This document shows positions 42,969-55,213 of a stretch of 64,000 bases of DNA, in pieces (within the stretch, counting starts at the first letter, position 1; every line of letters begins with the position of its first letter). Both the position numbers and the translations under genes were made by a program. Under the pieces are notes generated by a model that did no database searches, was not told the origin of the DNA, and was given only the letters and a program-made list of their open reading frames with translations. Source of the stretch: Turbatrix aceti (lineage: Eukaryota > Nematoda > Chromadorea > Rhabditida > Panagrolaimidae); the NCBI GenBank assembly GCA_963969345.1, contig OZ017769.1, positions 7,133,725 through 7,197,724 of the forward strand, given 5' to 3'.

Positions 42969-43413
42969 CTAGGATTCCTCGTGTTTCTCAGGGGTCGTAG
43001 CGGATTCCTCGCGGTTCGACTTGCTGTGACTCGCGGACGCGCTTTCAGCAGCCTTCAGCATCTGATCTCGCTTCGATCGGATGATGGTGTCCTCTTCGTT
43101 CTCCTGTGTTAGGTCGATCTTGAGACTCTCCTCGGCACTGACCCATTCATGCTCCTGGCCGGTTGTATCCGCATCGGGAGCGGGGACAGCGCAGCGCTCG
43201 TATTCGCAGTCCCACCAGCAGTTGAACGCGGTTACTATCAGTATCAGTGGTACCGAGATGACTACCGCAATCACAGCCTGCAGTCTGCAAACAAAAAAAC
43301 AAACGAACGCGGGTGTTCGATCGATTTTGGACAGAAGAAAAAGAGACATACGATAGATGACCGAAGTAGAGGTCGCTCTTCGTAGCAGCTTCGACAACCG
43401 CCGACGAGTTCAT
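42969..43413 (-). CDS. Small single-pass membrane protein with acidic tail, unknown function
   Basis: Two exons on the minus strand, 43413-43352 and 43284-42969, join in phase 2 to 125 residues. A 20-residue N-terminus (MNSSAVVEAATKSDLYFGHL) lacks a signal peptide. One strong membrane helix follows at about 22-42 (LQAVIAVVISVPLILIVTAF), then a short Cys/Trp cluster NCWWDCEYERC and a long charged, Ser/Glu/Lys-rich tail ending PEKHEES. Topology is a type III or reverse-signal anchor with the acidic tail on one side of the membrane; the side cannot be told. The donor GTATGT and acceptor TTTGCAG are acceptable. No family was recognised. Confidence 0.6.
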
Positions 43414-43838
43414 ACTCTCCTACCCGAATGCAGACTTTCCTGCATTCTGAACAATAAAAAAGCCATTCAGGAGCAATGCTAATTATGTATTTGCCTGCCG
43501 AAAACAATTTTTTTTGTGCATTGGGTTTGCGAAATTCACATCGTGTTTGCATTGTTTGCAAAAAAAACAAAAACCACTTGTTATTGTTGACTTTGGCGGA
43601 GAAACAAGCATACATATCTGGCACCACTTAGCGTTTTGTGCGCTTTTCTCATGCGCCTGCATGCCGTGGCACTACCTCACCCCGTAAATTTCATTCCTGT
43701 CCCATAGATTTGTTGTGTCCTCCTCCACTCCTCGCCGATTTTTTAACAATTTCCACTTTGTTACCATTTTATACATAAATTCAGTCTGTCTGTACTTTTG
43801 TTAGGGGCAGGACAGGGTCGGCCGTGCTCAGTCTCACT

Positions 43839-44055
43839 CACTGAAAAAAAAAAAGTAAGATTACAAAACTAACTTTTTTTGTACCAAAAATATTACTTTT
43901 TTTTTAGCACTTGGAAACATACTTTTTTTCGAAGCAAAAAGTAAGTTTTTCTTACTTTTTACTTTTTTTCAATGTCAGTTTTTCTTACGTTTTGAACGAA
44001 GCCAAAAATCTTACCTTTTTTTTTGTAAGATTTTCTGACGTTATTTTTTTCAGTG
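43839..44055. mobile_element. 217 bp MITE-like element with terminal inverted repeats
   Basis: Left end CACTGAAAAAAA and right end TTTTTTTCAGTG are inverted copies. Nearby inner repeats AGTAAGATT (left) and AATCTTAC / GTAAGATT (right) extend the symmetry, and the centre has AAAAAGTAAG facing CTTACTTTTT. There is no coding capacity and no clear target-site duplication. Its right terminus overlaps the last codon and the stop codon of the TTBK-type kinase gene. Confidence 0.6.
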
Positions 44056-45054
44056 CCTTTCCCAGTCGTAGGGGAACTCCTGGGCACCCATCGAGACGAT
44101 GGCTTTGCGCATGAGCGAGTAGATCATGCCGTAGTTGGGTGTGTCGTAGTACTTGAGGCTGTCTACGTACTGCAGGGCCTCGACGTACTCCCGGGGACAG
44201 CCGCCGAAGAGTTCCTTGACGGCAGGCTCGTTGCGGCAGCGTCGCTTGTACTCTCCGACCTGGTTCATGTCCTGTACGTTCTTCCAGGGTAGGGCACCGG
44301 TGGTGAGCTCGACTAACATGTAGACCCACGTCTCGACGTCGTCTTTGCGGCACAACTCGCGCTGCAGATGGCATGAAACTGGCGCGTACCGGACGGTACC
44401 ACGGAAGCCAGCGGCTGCTCGGGGCTTGCGGATGACGCCCTGGTCGTTCGTGAACTTCCTGCACATACCGAAATCGAGAATGTACACCTTGCGCGTCTCT
44501 TGGAGTTCTGGGCGGCCGATTGTGTAGTTACCAGGCTGAAAACAGGGTCTGACAGGATAAAAAGTGAGCAAAACCAACCTTGACATCCCGATGAAGGTAG
44601 CCGATGCCGTGGAGATCTTCTAACGCCTCGAGGCACTGAATGCTGCAAGAAATGGCACATCCCATGGACAGATGCTGCCCCGGACCTTCTTTACGCAAAT
44701 CCTGCAGCGACTTGCCGACCAGTGTCATGACGACGTAGTTGAAGTTGCCGTAGCGGCCCTTGTCTTCGATCTTACAGAAGTGACGGTTACCTCGCTTGCT
44801 CAGCTCGCCCAGCACGTACACCTCCATTTTGAGTACCTGAAGCAAAGCGTTCATCACGTTCATCGCTAATATTGTCCGAGTCGCCCCGTACCCACCTGAA
44901 TCTGTTCACTGATACCCTCAACCTTGAGCGCGTACAAGCCGGTAGGATCGCTGACTTTGTATACGGCACCGAATCCACCTTCGCCAAGCTTCTTTTCGAT
45001 GCGCCATCGTTCCACCTGGGTGCCGGGCTGGAGCTGGACAAGTTCGTTCGCCAT
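44050..45054 (-). CDS. TTBK/CK1-family protein kinase (kinase domain only)
   Basis: Ser/Thr kinase of the tau-tubulin kinase branch of the CK1 group, a branch strongly expanded in nematodes. Three exons on the minus strand, 45054-44896, 44836-44579 and 44535-44050, give 300 residues, essentially the bare kinase domain. The glycine loop is GEGGFGAV, the lysine motif YALKVE, the catalytic loop HRDVKPGNY (split by intron 2), and the metal motif LDFGMCR. The CK1/TTBK-type activation segment GFRGTVRYAPVSCH replaces APE. DDVETWVYMLVEL and LPWKNV follow. The protein ends FPYDWERH, the TTBK end-of-domain signature, and the stop TGA lies within a transposon-like terminal repeat. Catalytic residues are intact. 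Confidence 0.93.
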
Positions 45055-48000
45055 GAATGAACTTAGCGAGAACGGATGCACTCGCCGACAACTGGCGGCG
45101 AAGACGAAAGCAGGTTAGTATGACGCTCATCACCGAGGGGCGCGCATCACTTCCCCTCTTACGCTAATTTTCTGGACTGTGCCGATGTATTTTATTTACC
45201 TGGCCAGTCGTTGCACCTCTGCGCGACCAGAAACCCCGCGAGCTGTGAATTTTCTTCCCCCACTCGAACTGTTTGGAGGAAGCAACGTTTATAAATAGCC
45301 GTCAAGTGCTGTCGCTTACACGTACACAATAGGTGTCTAAAGGTCAAGACTAGATTTATTGTGCCTCGCCTCGGGCGTTGTTAATTCCAATGGCTTCGGA
45401 CTTGTTCCTCTTTTTTATGCACTTTTGTGCGCTAATCTGCAACGGAGAAGGTATTTAGAATCGTCCGACAAGGGCACATTTGTAGTGCTGCACTTTTCAG
45501 AAGTTTCACCTGGGCTCCGAAATTTTATGAAATCTTATATTTTTGACGTTTGCCACGGGAGAAGATTTTTAAAATCTCGCAAAAGACGATACCAACCAAA
45601 TAAGGTCTGACGAGATAAGCAAATCCCCACACTCCACTCCCGCCGAAGGGTTTGATTTGTTCGATCGCGAAGAAATCGAGTTCATGTGCACTTGACCGTG
45701 ATGCGCCGAGTTCTTTGATGCCGCGCCTAAACGTGCATGGCTGCGGGGGCACGTCTCGCTCTCTCCTGTGCCCGTTTGTTTTGTTTTTCGTCTTTTCAGG
45801 CGAACAAACCCGAGAAGGTACACGCGGGATTAGTGTGACTTTTTGTGTCTGTTCCGAGGCGGTGATCGCGTCTCGGAGCAGCGGACGACACGACGACCGC
45901 TTTATCCCCTTTTATCGTAAAATTATTTCGGGGGCAGCGATGACCTTACGGCAAGGTAAGCGCGCGCGGTACATAGGTTTGTTGTTCGTATTGCATGACA
46001 ACAATCAAGGACAGGTGTCTCTCTCTCTCTCTCTCTATCCTCTTCTTCTCTTCTGGTGGCGACGATGACGGCGACGACGCATCCCAGCTCGGCCGCCGTA
46101 TACCGTTGTTTTCCACCCGATTGCGCCGCCGCAGGCTCGTGTCCACCTTGGAGCCAATTATCGCCGCTACCCTGCATCGACCTATCCGATCTATCCGACC
46201 GCAGAACACAGGCAGAGTTCTTCGATATCATTCCCGACAGTTTTTGAACGAGGCCTGTCGCTTTGAATTTGAATCAGGCGCGCCGCCGTCTCCGTCACGT
46301 GTTCCTTCCTCGGAAACGGTGCGTCTCACAAAAACTGCATTAGGCCTCTACAGGCAACCGAAGATTAAATTTATTATGCCACTGAGTATTAGTTTTGCGG
46401 CACTTGAACTCCTTTACCCTGTCTTGAGTGTCCTGTGGAGCAGCGAACGTGTACAGAGTATTACTCGGGGGATAAACAACCAACTCGGCGCGACTTTTTT
46501 TTAATATTTTGGTCGACTCACAGGGTCGTCCACGTTGTTAAGGTCACATTACCCCGCGTTTTGGCTTCTTCTTCATGGCCCGCTGCTCACTCAGGTTGCC
46601 GCACGTCACTCACCTTTTCTCACATTCTCAAAACCCAACTGTTTCTGAAAATTCATTGACTCGACTGATGTGAGTTTTTTTGCGCCGACGCGTCAGAACT
46701 GTCCAGAAGACGACCTGTCAGTCGGCTGCTCTGCAGAAGAAGCCAAGGCGCTTGCTTCTTACGTTCTATTGGCCCCGGCCTGACTCACAGTCCGAGGTCA
46801 GGTCGATATCGATGGCTGCCGTCACTAATTATGAGTCACGGGAGAGGCTGCTACCCGCGTCGTCGCCTCTTCGATCGCGCTGTCCTTTCGAGGACCGTTC
46901 TTCTCCCATCACCGTTACCAAAGACGTAAACAGCTTCTTCTTGTGAGACAGGCACGTGTGCGTGTGCCTTCTTTCTTCGTATCGAGCGTGGTCACCGGGC
47001 TGGGCCACCTGGCGATGGGGAAAAGCTTTTGTCAACGCTGGTTTTTTCTGCTTTTCTAACGATGATTGCGTGTACACGTAACGTAGCCCCCTCCCGTGTC
47101 CCAGCACTATCGTCAGACATCGGACGTTTGATGTTAGCGGCCAAACGTTTGTGTATGTACGACGTTTGTTTGGCCCGGTTCAGCCACATCTACAGCCACG
47201 TCCCCCAATCTCTTCCGTGCTCAAATTAAATCCGCCTCCAATTTTAAATATTTGCCCGATTAAAATTCATGGATGTCTCATCTGTTTTGCCAAAGCCACG
47301 TGCCACCCGCCGCCCGCCCCGCGCACCCGCCCGTCGCGCCGGGTCCTATACAGGTGCTCACCTTCCTGACACACCTGAAACCCGTGAGTGCTGTCTCCTG
47401 TCTCTTGAGGGTCCTCCTGCACTCACCGGTGGCTAATCTTAGCTGACAAAAAATGGTTGTGGTGCCAGGCTAACCTAATACGGTGACCCAATTAACTCCT
47501 CGTGCCGTCCCACGTGTGGCTTATCTGCGCGCCGCGATTTGTCCGCTAGCCACCACAGACTACGATCTCTCGTACATACCCGCGTAAACATGCCTCCCTG
47601 CCCGCCGGAAGGGACAACTGCTGAGCTGAGCGTTCTGTCATGTTTTTTTTTATTTACGTGCCAAAATACGAGTTCTTCGAGAAGTTCATCTTCCGCCCTG
47701 GTAACTTTGTACTTCCGCGCGACATGTCAAGAAGCAGCCAGAAGCCGCGCGAGTAATTTTCCCTCTCAAATTGTTGCTTTTTGCCCAACCGAGCGTGTTG
47801 ATTTGTGACCTCTTGGGCGTTTGGCTTGGACTCTGTCATCACCCCCTCCCCCCTCGATTGGCATGCCGACTGCCACCACTACCACCGAATTCACGCGCTT
47901 CTCATGACACGCCATTCTTCTTCCAGACCCCGCCGCCTCAATTACGATGCCGAGGCGTCGCTCATTGTCCGCGAGTCGGACGGTAACGTCGACGGTGAAC

Positions 48001-49882
48001 TTTGTTGGTCGCATCGGCGCCAGTCTTCGCATTTCTTCCAGAATGAGGGTGAGTTTTGTTTTGCGTTCGTTTGCTTGTTTGTTTGCGTCAGCGCGCGTTG
48101 GATGGGATTTGATTGACCTCTCTCTTTCGTCGAACGCTTCTTTGATTAAATTTTAGATTTGAGATTCTGACTGAGGCGTTATTTTTAAAATGGCCTTAAA
48201 TAAATCAAGGGGTCGTGGCCACGGGGGTATTGGCCGTAACGCAACCAAGCGTGCAAGAAAGGGCCCCAAAATTTTTTGCAGCGCCACCCATTCTGCCGTC
48301 GCCGTCGCCGGGACTCGCAGAATTGCCGATTCATGAATGCAAGACGAACGTATTAAATTTTCATTGTTTATTTACCGGAGGAATTCGGCGAGACGTGCGT
48401 AAAAAATTCATATGCCCCCCTCTTTTTTTTTGACATATTTATTTTTTGTTGTCATCCGGGATGCGCGGCGGTTCATGTTTTCCGAGGGAGGGCATACTGC
48501 TGCGTTTGCATAAAGTCATTAGGATGCAGAGGGCAGGCGCGACAGCCCGCATATCCGGTGCCCCCCAAACATCACGGCGACGTCGTCGACTAGAGAACGG
48601 CTAATTACGCGCTACGCGCCTCGAGTCGCTCCGGGGAAGCTGGCATTATCTCGTCGCTAGGAGCTAGGACCTCGCTCGCACTTACAATCACGCCAGGTTG
48701 GAGAGCCGACCCCTGGGGGCCCGTGGGCATGGATAACTAGCGGCTGCGTGTAAATCCACGTGCCCATTCACAATTTTTTTTCTGCTCGTTTACTTGCTAG
48801 CTCGCGTGCCTGGCAACGAACGCGGAAGGTGTCGGGTCTAGCACGACGTCGGCGGTGGCGACTACGGCGGCGGCGGCGGCATGTTTGGTGAGGGACACGC
48901 AAAGGGCCCCCATGAAAACAAAGTCGCTACAACCTCCAACCACGCCACTCCCGCCATTCACGGCATTCGGCATTTTCGTGCTCGTGCTCTACCTCGGGTA
49001 CAAATTCTTGTACTTCGTAGTAAGGCTTCGAAGGTGACATATAAACAGACCCGAAGTAGCGTCAATTTGGAAAATTGCTTTCATCTTGGAACTCCTGTTG
49101 CGTCAACGGACTTCTGTAAGTGGCCACGACTTTATAGGAGATTTCTGTGGTGTGTCATGTCTGACACGTTAGCTGCTGCTTATCTGATGAATGAACGCCC
49201 TGGAATGTGTCCTCTTCGTAGGCATGGACTTTCCGGCGGTCATATGGACGTGTGTGTGTGTTTTTTTGAACCCCCCGGTTTAGCGCGGGCGCCTCAATTA
49301 CGATTAATTGCCACTGGCCCGAGGGCGATGCAGGCAGGCGCCATTCACGAGCCTCAGCTGTCAGTTTGCAGAAGCCGCGGCCGTTGCTGGCCAGTTAATT
49401 AAGCAGCTCAGGCAGGCCGCGGGCCGGTTATTAAGCCGTCCGGCCTTCCTGGTTTCGTAGAGAGGAGTCGTTGTCGGCCACGGTCGCGGCCATAGTCGCG
49501 CACCACCCAGCCGCTCCTTCCGGTCGAGTCCCGTTCCTTCCGCGCAAGAGGGAGGGAGGACTTCCGTCGTCACACAAGTGCAGGTTCCTCTGTTGACGGG
49601 GTGCGCTGGCTGACTGAGTGAGCGATGATAGCCCGAACTTGAGGAGAGGGGGGTATCAATAGGCGCGCACGAAAGACGTCGAAGACTGAAGGGGGTCTTC
49701 GAGGGGGAGATGGTTTTCGAAGGAGCATGCGTCCACCTTTCTTCCCCTCCCCGGTGCCTTGTTTGACTATAGTCAACTCTCGTACAACCCATATGCGCGC
49801 AATGTGGTCGGATGTTAGTGCGGAACGATGATTTCTTGCGAGAGAGGGAAAGAGGGACGAACCCAAACAACCTCCGCTGGAC
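45055..49882. other. 4.8 kb spacer upstream of the RhoGAP gene, with one possible 5' exon
   Basis: No gene was recognised with confidence. A CT microsatellite lies at 46017-46034. A strong exon-like segment with an ATG at 47947 and donor GTGAGT after 48049 could be an alternative first coding exon of the downstream RhoGAP gene. Other open frames lack splice signals. Confidence 0.4.
46017..46034. repeat. CT dinucleotide microsatellite
   Basis: Uninterrupted CT repeat of about nine units in a non-coding spacer. Confidence 0.9.
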
Positions 49883-52800
49883 ATGCGCGCGCGCGCATCG
49901 TCCTCGCGCAGGAGACGAGGCAGCCCGATCAATTGCTCGCCTTTGCAGCGCTTCGACTCGTCTGACTCTGCCGCGCCACCGCCGCCTCCCTCATCGTGGC
50001 GCAGTCGTCTCGATCGCTCAAAGTCAACCGTGTCATCGCCACGCGCCTTCTCGACCTCCTTTGACTCGACGGACTCCGTGGTGGACGCTGCTGCCGGAGA
50101 CCTGGAGGTCGTCGAGTACCAGACGCGGGCCGTCGTCAAGTCTCATCGCTACTACGCCGCCTCCGCACCCAATTCGTGCTCGGGGACACCGCAGATGAGT
50201 CGTCGTCGCTACCTGAAGGAGGGCGTCGTGCAGCTGACGTCGCTGTCGACGCTCATCACGCACCATCGCTACCTCTTCCTCTTCAACGACCTCCTCCTCG
50301 TCAGCAAGCAAAAGTGAGTCACGTTCTTTTTCTTGCTCTTTTTCTTGCGCTTTGCATTCTTTCCTGCATACCCGCTAAATTCTGCAGGTGTTTGTGTTTG
50401 TCTTTGCGTTCGTTCTGGCTGCTAGCAAACATTTTTTTACAGAAACCGAAAAACGGACATCTTTGGGAATCAGAAGTTTGTTGATTTTTTATCAAAAGGC
50501 AAAAAAAGCACATGCTAGAGCGATAAAAACGCAGCCAAACAGATTGTGCGTAGGCCTGGGGGACTCATTTGGACGAGCCAGTTGTCTGGTCATAGATACC
50601 CGACTCTCGAAGCTACACAATTAACGAACGGGACTCAAATTCAAAGGTGCACCACGCAAATTAGGTAAACCCAAGCAGTCTCAATTAAACGAGTTTGGGT
50701 TTGTCGACGAGAGCAAAGCTGCTTCCGTGCAAACCGCGCTGCACCTGGATTGTGCTTTGAACAGACGGGAAGACAGGGGAAATCTCACTCACTTGACACG
50801 TTCGTTGCGTTGCAGAGGCGACAACTCGTACAAGCTCAAGCAAAAGGTCGCTCTCAACCGACTGTGGATCTCGAACAACAACGGCTCGACATCTTTCGTC
50901 ATCGGGTGGCCGCCTCGCGAGAACTACGTCGCCCACTTCAGGTGAGTTGTTGTCCCCCCCCCCCTCTTTTTCCCTCCGCGTGGCTGGCTGTGGTGGTGTT
51001 GGCGCCGGAGTACTCATTCCCGCATATCCGCAATCCAGTGGTTTGCATTCCGATGCTTCTCGCGCCTCCGCAACCACCACAGCCATGTCGCCAGCGACGA
51101 CGTCGACGCCGCTTCTGGCTGAGACTGAAGCGTTTCCTCGGCCAACGTCTTCGACATTACCGCCTTCTTTGCAGCTCTGAGACCGAGAAAAATGACTGGT
51201 TTGCCAAACTCACAGACTGTCTCCATACCGGGTACAAGCCGAAGTCGACGACCGTACCCATCGCGATTAAGGTAGAAGGCCGTCAACAGGTGAGTCAGGG
51301 ACCTGGGACTGGAAAAGGGCACGCGAAAGCGAAAGCGAAAGCTGCGCTTCCGGGATAATCCTGCTTTACACGAATTTGAGATCATCGATGCTCGGGAGAC
51401 GGTAGGTTAGGCACCGCTGCTAGATACAAATTTATGTTTTCCGAGTGTCTCAATGGTTTTTTTTGTACGTTATTGCTGGGGCAAAAAATTGTTTAAGTCT
51501 GCACGGATGCTTGCCTGGCCAGCGGGGATAGCGGGGAATGCTCAGAGCAGATAACGAACGAGTGGAGCAACCGAGGGCCCGGCCACTCAAAAATGCTCTG
51601 GTCTCACTCTTGAGATGCTTGACTCTTGTACCGAGCACCCCGAAAAACAGCAGCAGCACCAGCACGATCGACCGCCAGCCAACGAGCATCACAGAAACCG
51701 AGGCGTATCACATGTCTCGCGTATCGCACCTCCCGTTCGAATTTAAATAGAATTTACCAGGCGCAGTGAACACGAACACGAACACGAGCACAATGCGCAG
51801 CACCCCTCACGCGTACAATCGTATACAATGAATGCAGCTCTGTTCTGTTTTTGCGCGGGGTGGGAATTGTTGTGTGGCGGCGGAGGCGGTTGCTTCTTTT
51901 GGAGCCTGCGGAGAAATTCTCAGCGTTCTGGTGTTGGTGCTGCTGCTGAAACACACATCATCGTCCTCATCATCGTTGTATTGACTCCCCAACAGGCGCA
52001 CTTGGCACCTGAGCACGGAAGCACAAAGAGCACCACTTTTGCTGCCTCCGGCACTCTCTGCCACCCCCACCGCCCTTGTTTGCTCATGTCAAGAACGCGT
52101 TTTCAAGTGTCGAGGGAGTCAGAAGCTCTTGGTTTCGGCGTTTGATTGGTTTTGAAATAACCCTGGATGCTGTCACCAGGCTTGCTCTTATCAGGTGGCT
52201 TGCATGCGACGTCTTTTTGTTCTCTGACTTTTTTGGGACATTCGACGCTCAAATTTACAAAATCCTTTAAATTTCGTTCGCGCTAGCTCGAATTTCACAA
52301 TTTTTATTTTCAGATCATCCGAAAGGAGATCACAAACTCGCAGAGTGCCTCGGAGCTGCTGGCAGAGCTGATCCGCGAGCTGGACCTGCACCTCGGCGAG
52401 GGCCCCATCTACGAGCTGGCGTTCGACACCGGCGCAAACTCCGTCCTCTCCCTGCACGGCTGCGAAAGCGTCTACTCCATCGTCATGGACTATGTCTCAA
52501 AATTCAAGCTCTCAGAAACGCAGATGGCTCACCTGGACACGTGCCCGCTGGTGCACTGCCGCTTCGTGCTGCGCGACGCTTCCACGCGTCCCAACACGGC
52601 GATCAACATCATGAGCCAGATGCTGCGCGTCCTGAGCCGTTCCGAGTCAAAACGACTCTTCGGCCGGGAACTCGAAGGCTCAATGCCGCCTCAGCCGGTG
52701 CTCACGATGATCGACCACCTCATGATCCACGCGTGCGACGTCGAAGGCATCCTGCGCAAGTCGCCGAAGCAGGTCACCGTCAAGATGCTCCGCACCCAGC

Positions 52801-54359
52801 TCGATAGCGGTCAGGTGCCGGATTTTCACCTACATAATGTTCATGTCACGGCCTCGCTGCTCAAGGAGTACCTCCGAAGCATCCCTGGTCAGCTCCTGCT
52901 TGCTGGAAATTACAAACTCTGGATGGAGGTCCACGACGAGCAGGACTTTGATACCCGGCTTCAAATGTGCCGGAATCTGCTCCGACTACTTCCCCAGTGC
53001 CATACTGTGCTGCTCCGGAGCGTGCTCCGGCTCCTGAGGAAGATAGCAAACAACGAAGCCGCTACAAAGATGAATACGCGGTCGCTGGGCGTCTGCATCG
53101 CTCCTAGTTTTCTCGAGAATCCAAGTTAGTTGATTTTCGTGGCGAGATTTTATCAGAATCCTAGTTTTTTTAGATGTCGTCGAATCGGTTACGAAAGTGC
53201 CAGAACTGGCAACGTACCTCATCGAGAACGCTACTACGCTCTTTGAAGGCTTCGACGAAGACGGCAACGCTCCCTTGATCACGTCAGACCACTGCACGTC
53301 GTCTTCACAGCCACTGCGTCTGCACCAGTCGACGGACAGCGGTCTGAGCTCCGATGACCCGGTCGAGCTCGTCATGCGCCCCTCCATCAGCCCGGATTCC
53401 GCGCTTTTCGGCTCTCCAATCAGCGAGGATTCCGCGGACGACTCTGAAGCCAGCCCTAAAATTGAAGAAATTGAGGTAAGTCCTGAATCTTTCCGCGACA
53501 GTGTAACAATAATTTTTTACAGACACTGACATCCCCCGAGCCTTCGAGGGAACGAACACCCGTGTTGAGCAGGGAAAACAGCGATGCGTACTCGTTTCCG
53601 CACCGCTACCACTGGCGGTCACATCTCTCGGCAGAGGCCTTTTCTGGGTCCCGACTGACGCGACAGGAGGCCTTCCGCCAGGTGGTCTCGACGCAGTCAT
53701 CGGTCTCGTCACAAGACATCGACGACACACCGCGCGGCCTTGATGACGAGATCCGGGTGCTCCGGCTGCCGGCGAACCCCTCCAACGCGTCGCTGCCCAA
53801 TGTCGACGACCTCCGCGTGTCTGATATCATCATATCCCATCGCAAAAAGGGTTCTACGGATTCTACCAAGACCCTCATCGGCCGCACGGACGGCAGCACC
53901 GCTAAAACGACTCACGTGACTCCGGTATTTCACAGTGGACCCCACTCGACCAAGGATTCTCCACCGCGGATGCGCAGACCGCTGCTTTCCCGCTTCGACA
54001 CCCTCGGCCTTCCTCATGGACATCACAGATCCGCGGACCCGCCTGAAGCAAGCGCGTCGGCGGACGTCGTTCACGGGTCACCTTTCTCCTTTTCAAATCG
54101 GCTCTCAGCCGGCAAAAATCAAGCGCTCCCCAAATTTGCATCCCAGAATTCGCTGGACCGTCGTCAGGTGCCGTACAGGCCCCCACCCCGCCCGGCCGAG
54201 GAAATCACACTCGATCCCACGCTCAAGGACGTGCCATGGTCTGTCTCGGAGCGGAGAGCACGTTTCCAGGCCGTCGACGACAAACCCGCACTCATCGACA
54301 CGGTCTATGCCACGCTGGACGCCTTCAAGAAGCAACAAACGGTTACGAGCCAGCGATGA
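49883..54359 (+). CDS. ARHGAP20-like Rho GTPase-activating protein (PH, RA, RhoGAP)
   Basis: Stimulates GTP hydrolysis by Rho-family GTPases and is likely steered by a Ras/Rap-type GTPase through its RA domain. Exons 49883-50313, 50816-50941, 51175-51289, 52314-53124, 53174-53475 and 53523-54359 give 873 residues. A PH domain (about 104-212) contains HRYLFLFNDLLLVSKQK, KQKVALNRLWIS, FVIGWPP and EKNDWFAKL. A Ras-associating domain spans about 218-310, followed by CRFVLR as in ARHGAP20. The RhoGAP domain (about 339-510) has LFGREL, the arginine finger in GILRKS (Arg372), LLKEYLRSIPGQLL, NLLRLLP and the SLGVCIAPSF segment. The C-terminal 350 residues are Ser/Asp-rich and low-complexity. The first exon is uncertain: an upstream ATG at 47947 may be the true start, splicing to a CGCTTC acceptor inside this exon. 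Confidence 0.88.
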
Positions 54360-54706
54360 TCCCTTTCCTTCCCTCGTAGTACAAACTCGACCCCCAAATT
54401 ACCCCCCCCAATTATCCCCCTACACACTGACACATTCCATTCCGTTCAATTCCACTCGGGTCACGCCGCGACAGTTTAGTTTTCTTCTTGCCGACGCGTT
54501 TGACTCTCACCACGAAAGTTTTTATATAGTAGAGCAGTATGCTTCTGATTCACATGGGTTTGTTTGTTTGTTTGTTTTTTTCTTTTTTGCCTCCTCCTCC
54601 GACCATGTGGTATATCATACCGTACCACAAACGCACACACATACCCTTATCGGCCCCCCGCGATGACTCTCGGAAAAAAACCTTTAAGTTATAGAGCTGA
54701 TTGATT

Positions 54707-54712
54707 AATAAA
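54707..54712 (+). terminator. Poly(A) signal AATAAA of the RhoGAP gene
   Basis: AATAAA about 350 bp past the RhoGAP stop codon and before the convergent neuropeptide gene. Confidence 0.6.
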
Positions 54713-54769
54713 CGTGTTAACACATGAAATTTGGTTTATGTATGACAAATGAAAAAGTTGTTACAAAGT

Positions 54770-54794
54770 GAGAGAGAGAGAGAAAAGAGAGAGT
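54770..54794. repeat. GA microsatellite
   Basis: Interrupted GA repeat in the spacer between the RhoGAP and neuropeptide genes. Confidence 0.85.
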
Positions 54795-54871
54795 AGAGTA
54801 TCGCATCGGTGCAGGTACAACGGTACAACGGGGATCGGCGGCGACTGACGACTGCTAACATAATCTCCCCT

Positions 54872-55213
54872 CTATTCGGCGTCGTCGTAAGGCAGGTCCT
54901 CAGCGCTTGAATCAGCGCGTTTGCCGAATCGCATCCATTTGGCGGCGGGAGCTCGCTTGCCGAAACGCATCCACTTGGCAGCCGGTGCCCGTTTGCCGAA
55001 GCGCATCCACTTGACGCCTGGCGTACGGACGTTCCGGGACAGGTCTTCTACCTGGAATTTAAATATTTTGTGTTACGGTAAAATTAAAATCGCTGAAAAT
55101 GAGTAACCCACCTGAAAGAGGGAATCGTCGCCTCCGTAGGGTAGTGCGCTGGCGAACAGGACGAGAACTGATAGGAGGACGGCGAGCAGAGCGAAGAGAC
55201 TGCTGTGATTCAT
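54872..55213 (-). CDS. flp-22: FMRFamide-like neuropeptide precursor, flp-22 type
   Basis: Precursor of secreted RFamide neuropeptides that act on G-protein-coupled receptors. Two exons on the minus strand, 55213-55112 and 55051-54872, join in phase 0 to 93 residues. The first exon encodes a signal peptide ([19 protein letters not shown]). The second carries three tandem cassettes ending KWMRFGKR: one reading TPGVKWMRF and two reading APAAKWMRF, each followed by Gly for C-terminal amidation and Lys-Arg for cleavage. A short acidic tail ([12 protein letters not shown]) closes the protein. C. elegans flp-22 is known to encode three copies of SPSAKWMRF-amide, so copy number, core and flanks all match. 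Donor GTGGGT, acceptor TTCCAG. This is the best taxonomic marker in the window. Confidence 0.94.

Noticed and set aside
45500..49400. Several open frames of 60-170 residues upstream of the RhoGAP gene
   Set aside because: Frames overlap on both strands, begin at non-ATG codons or lack splice sites, and show no domain; only the segment at 47928-48049 has exon-like borders.
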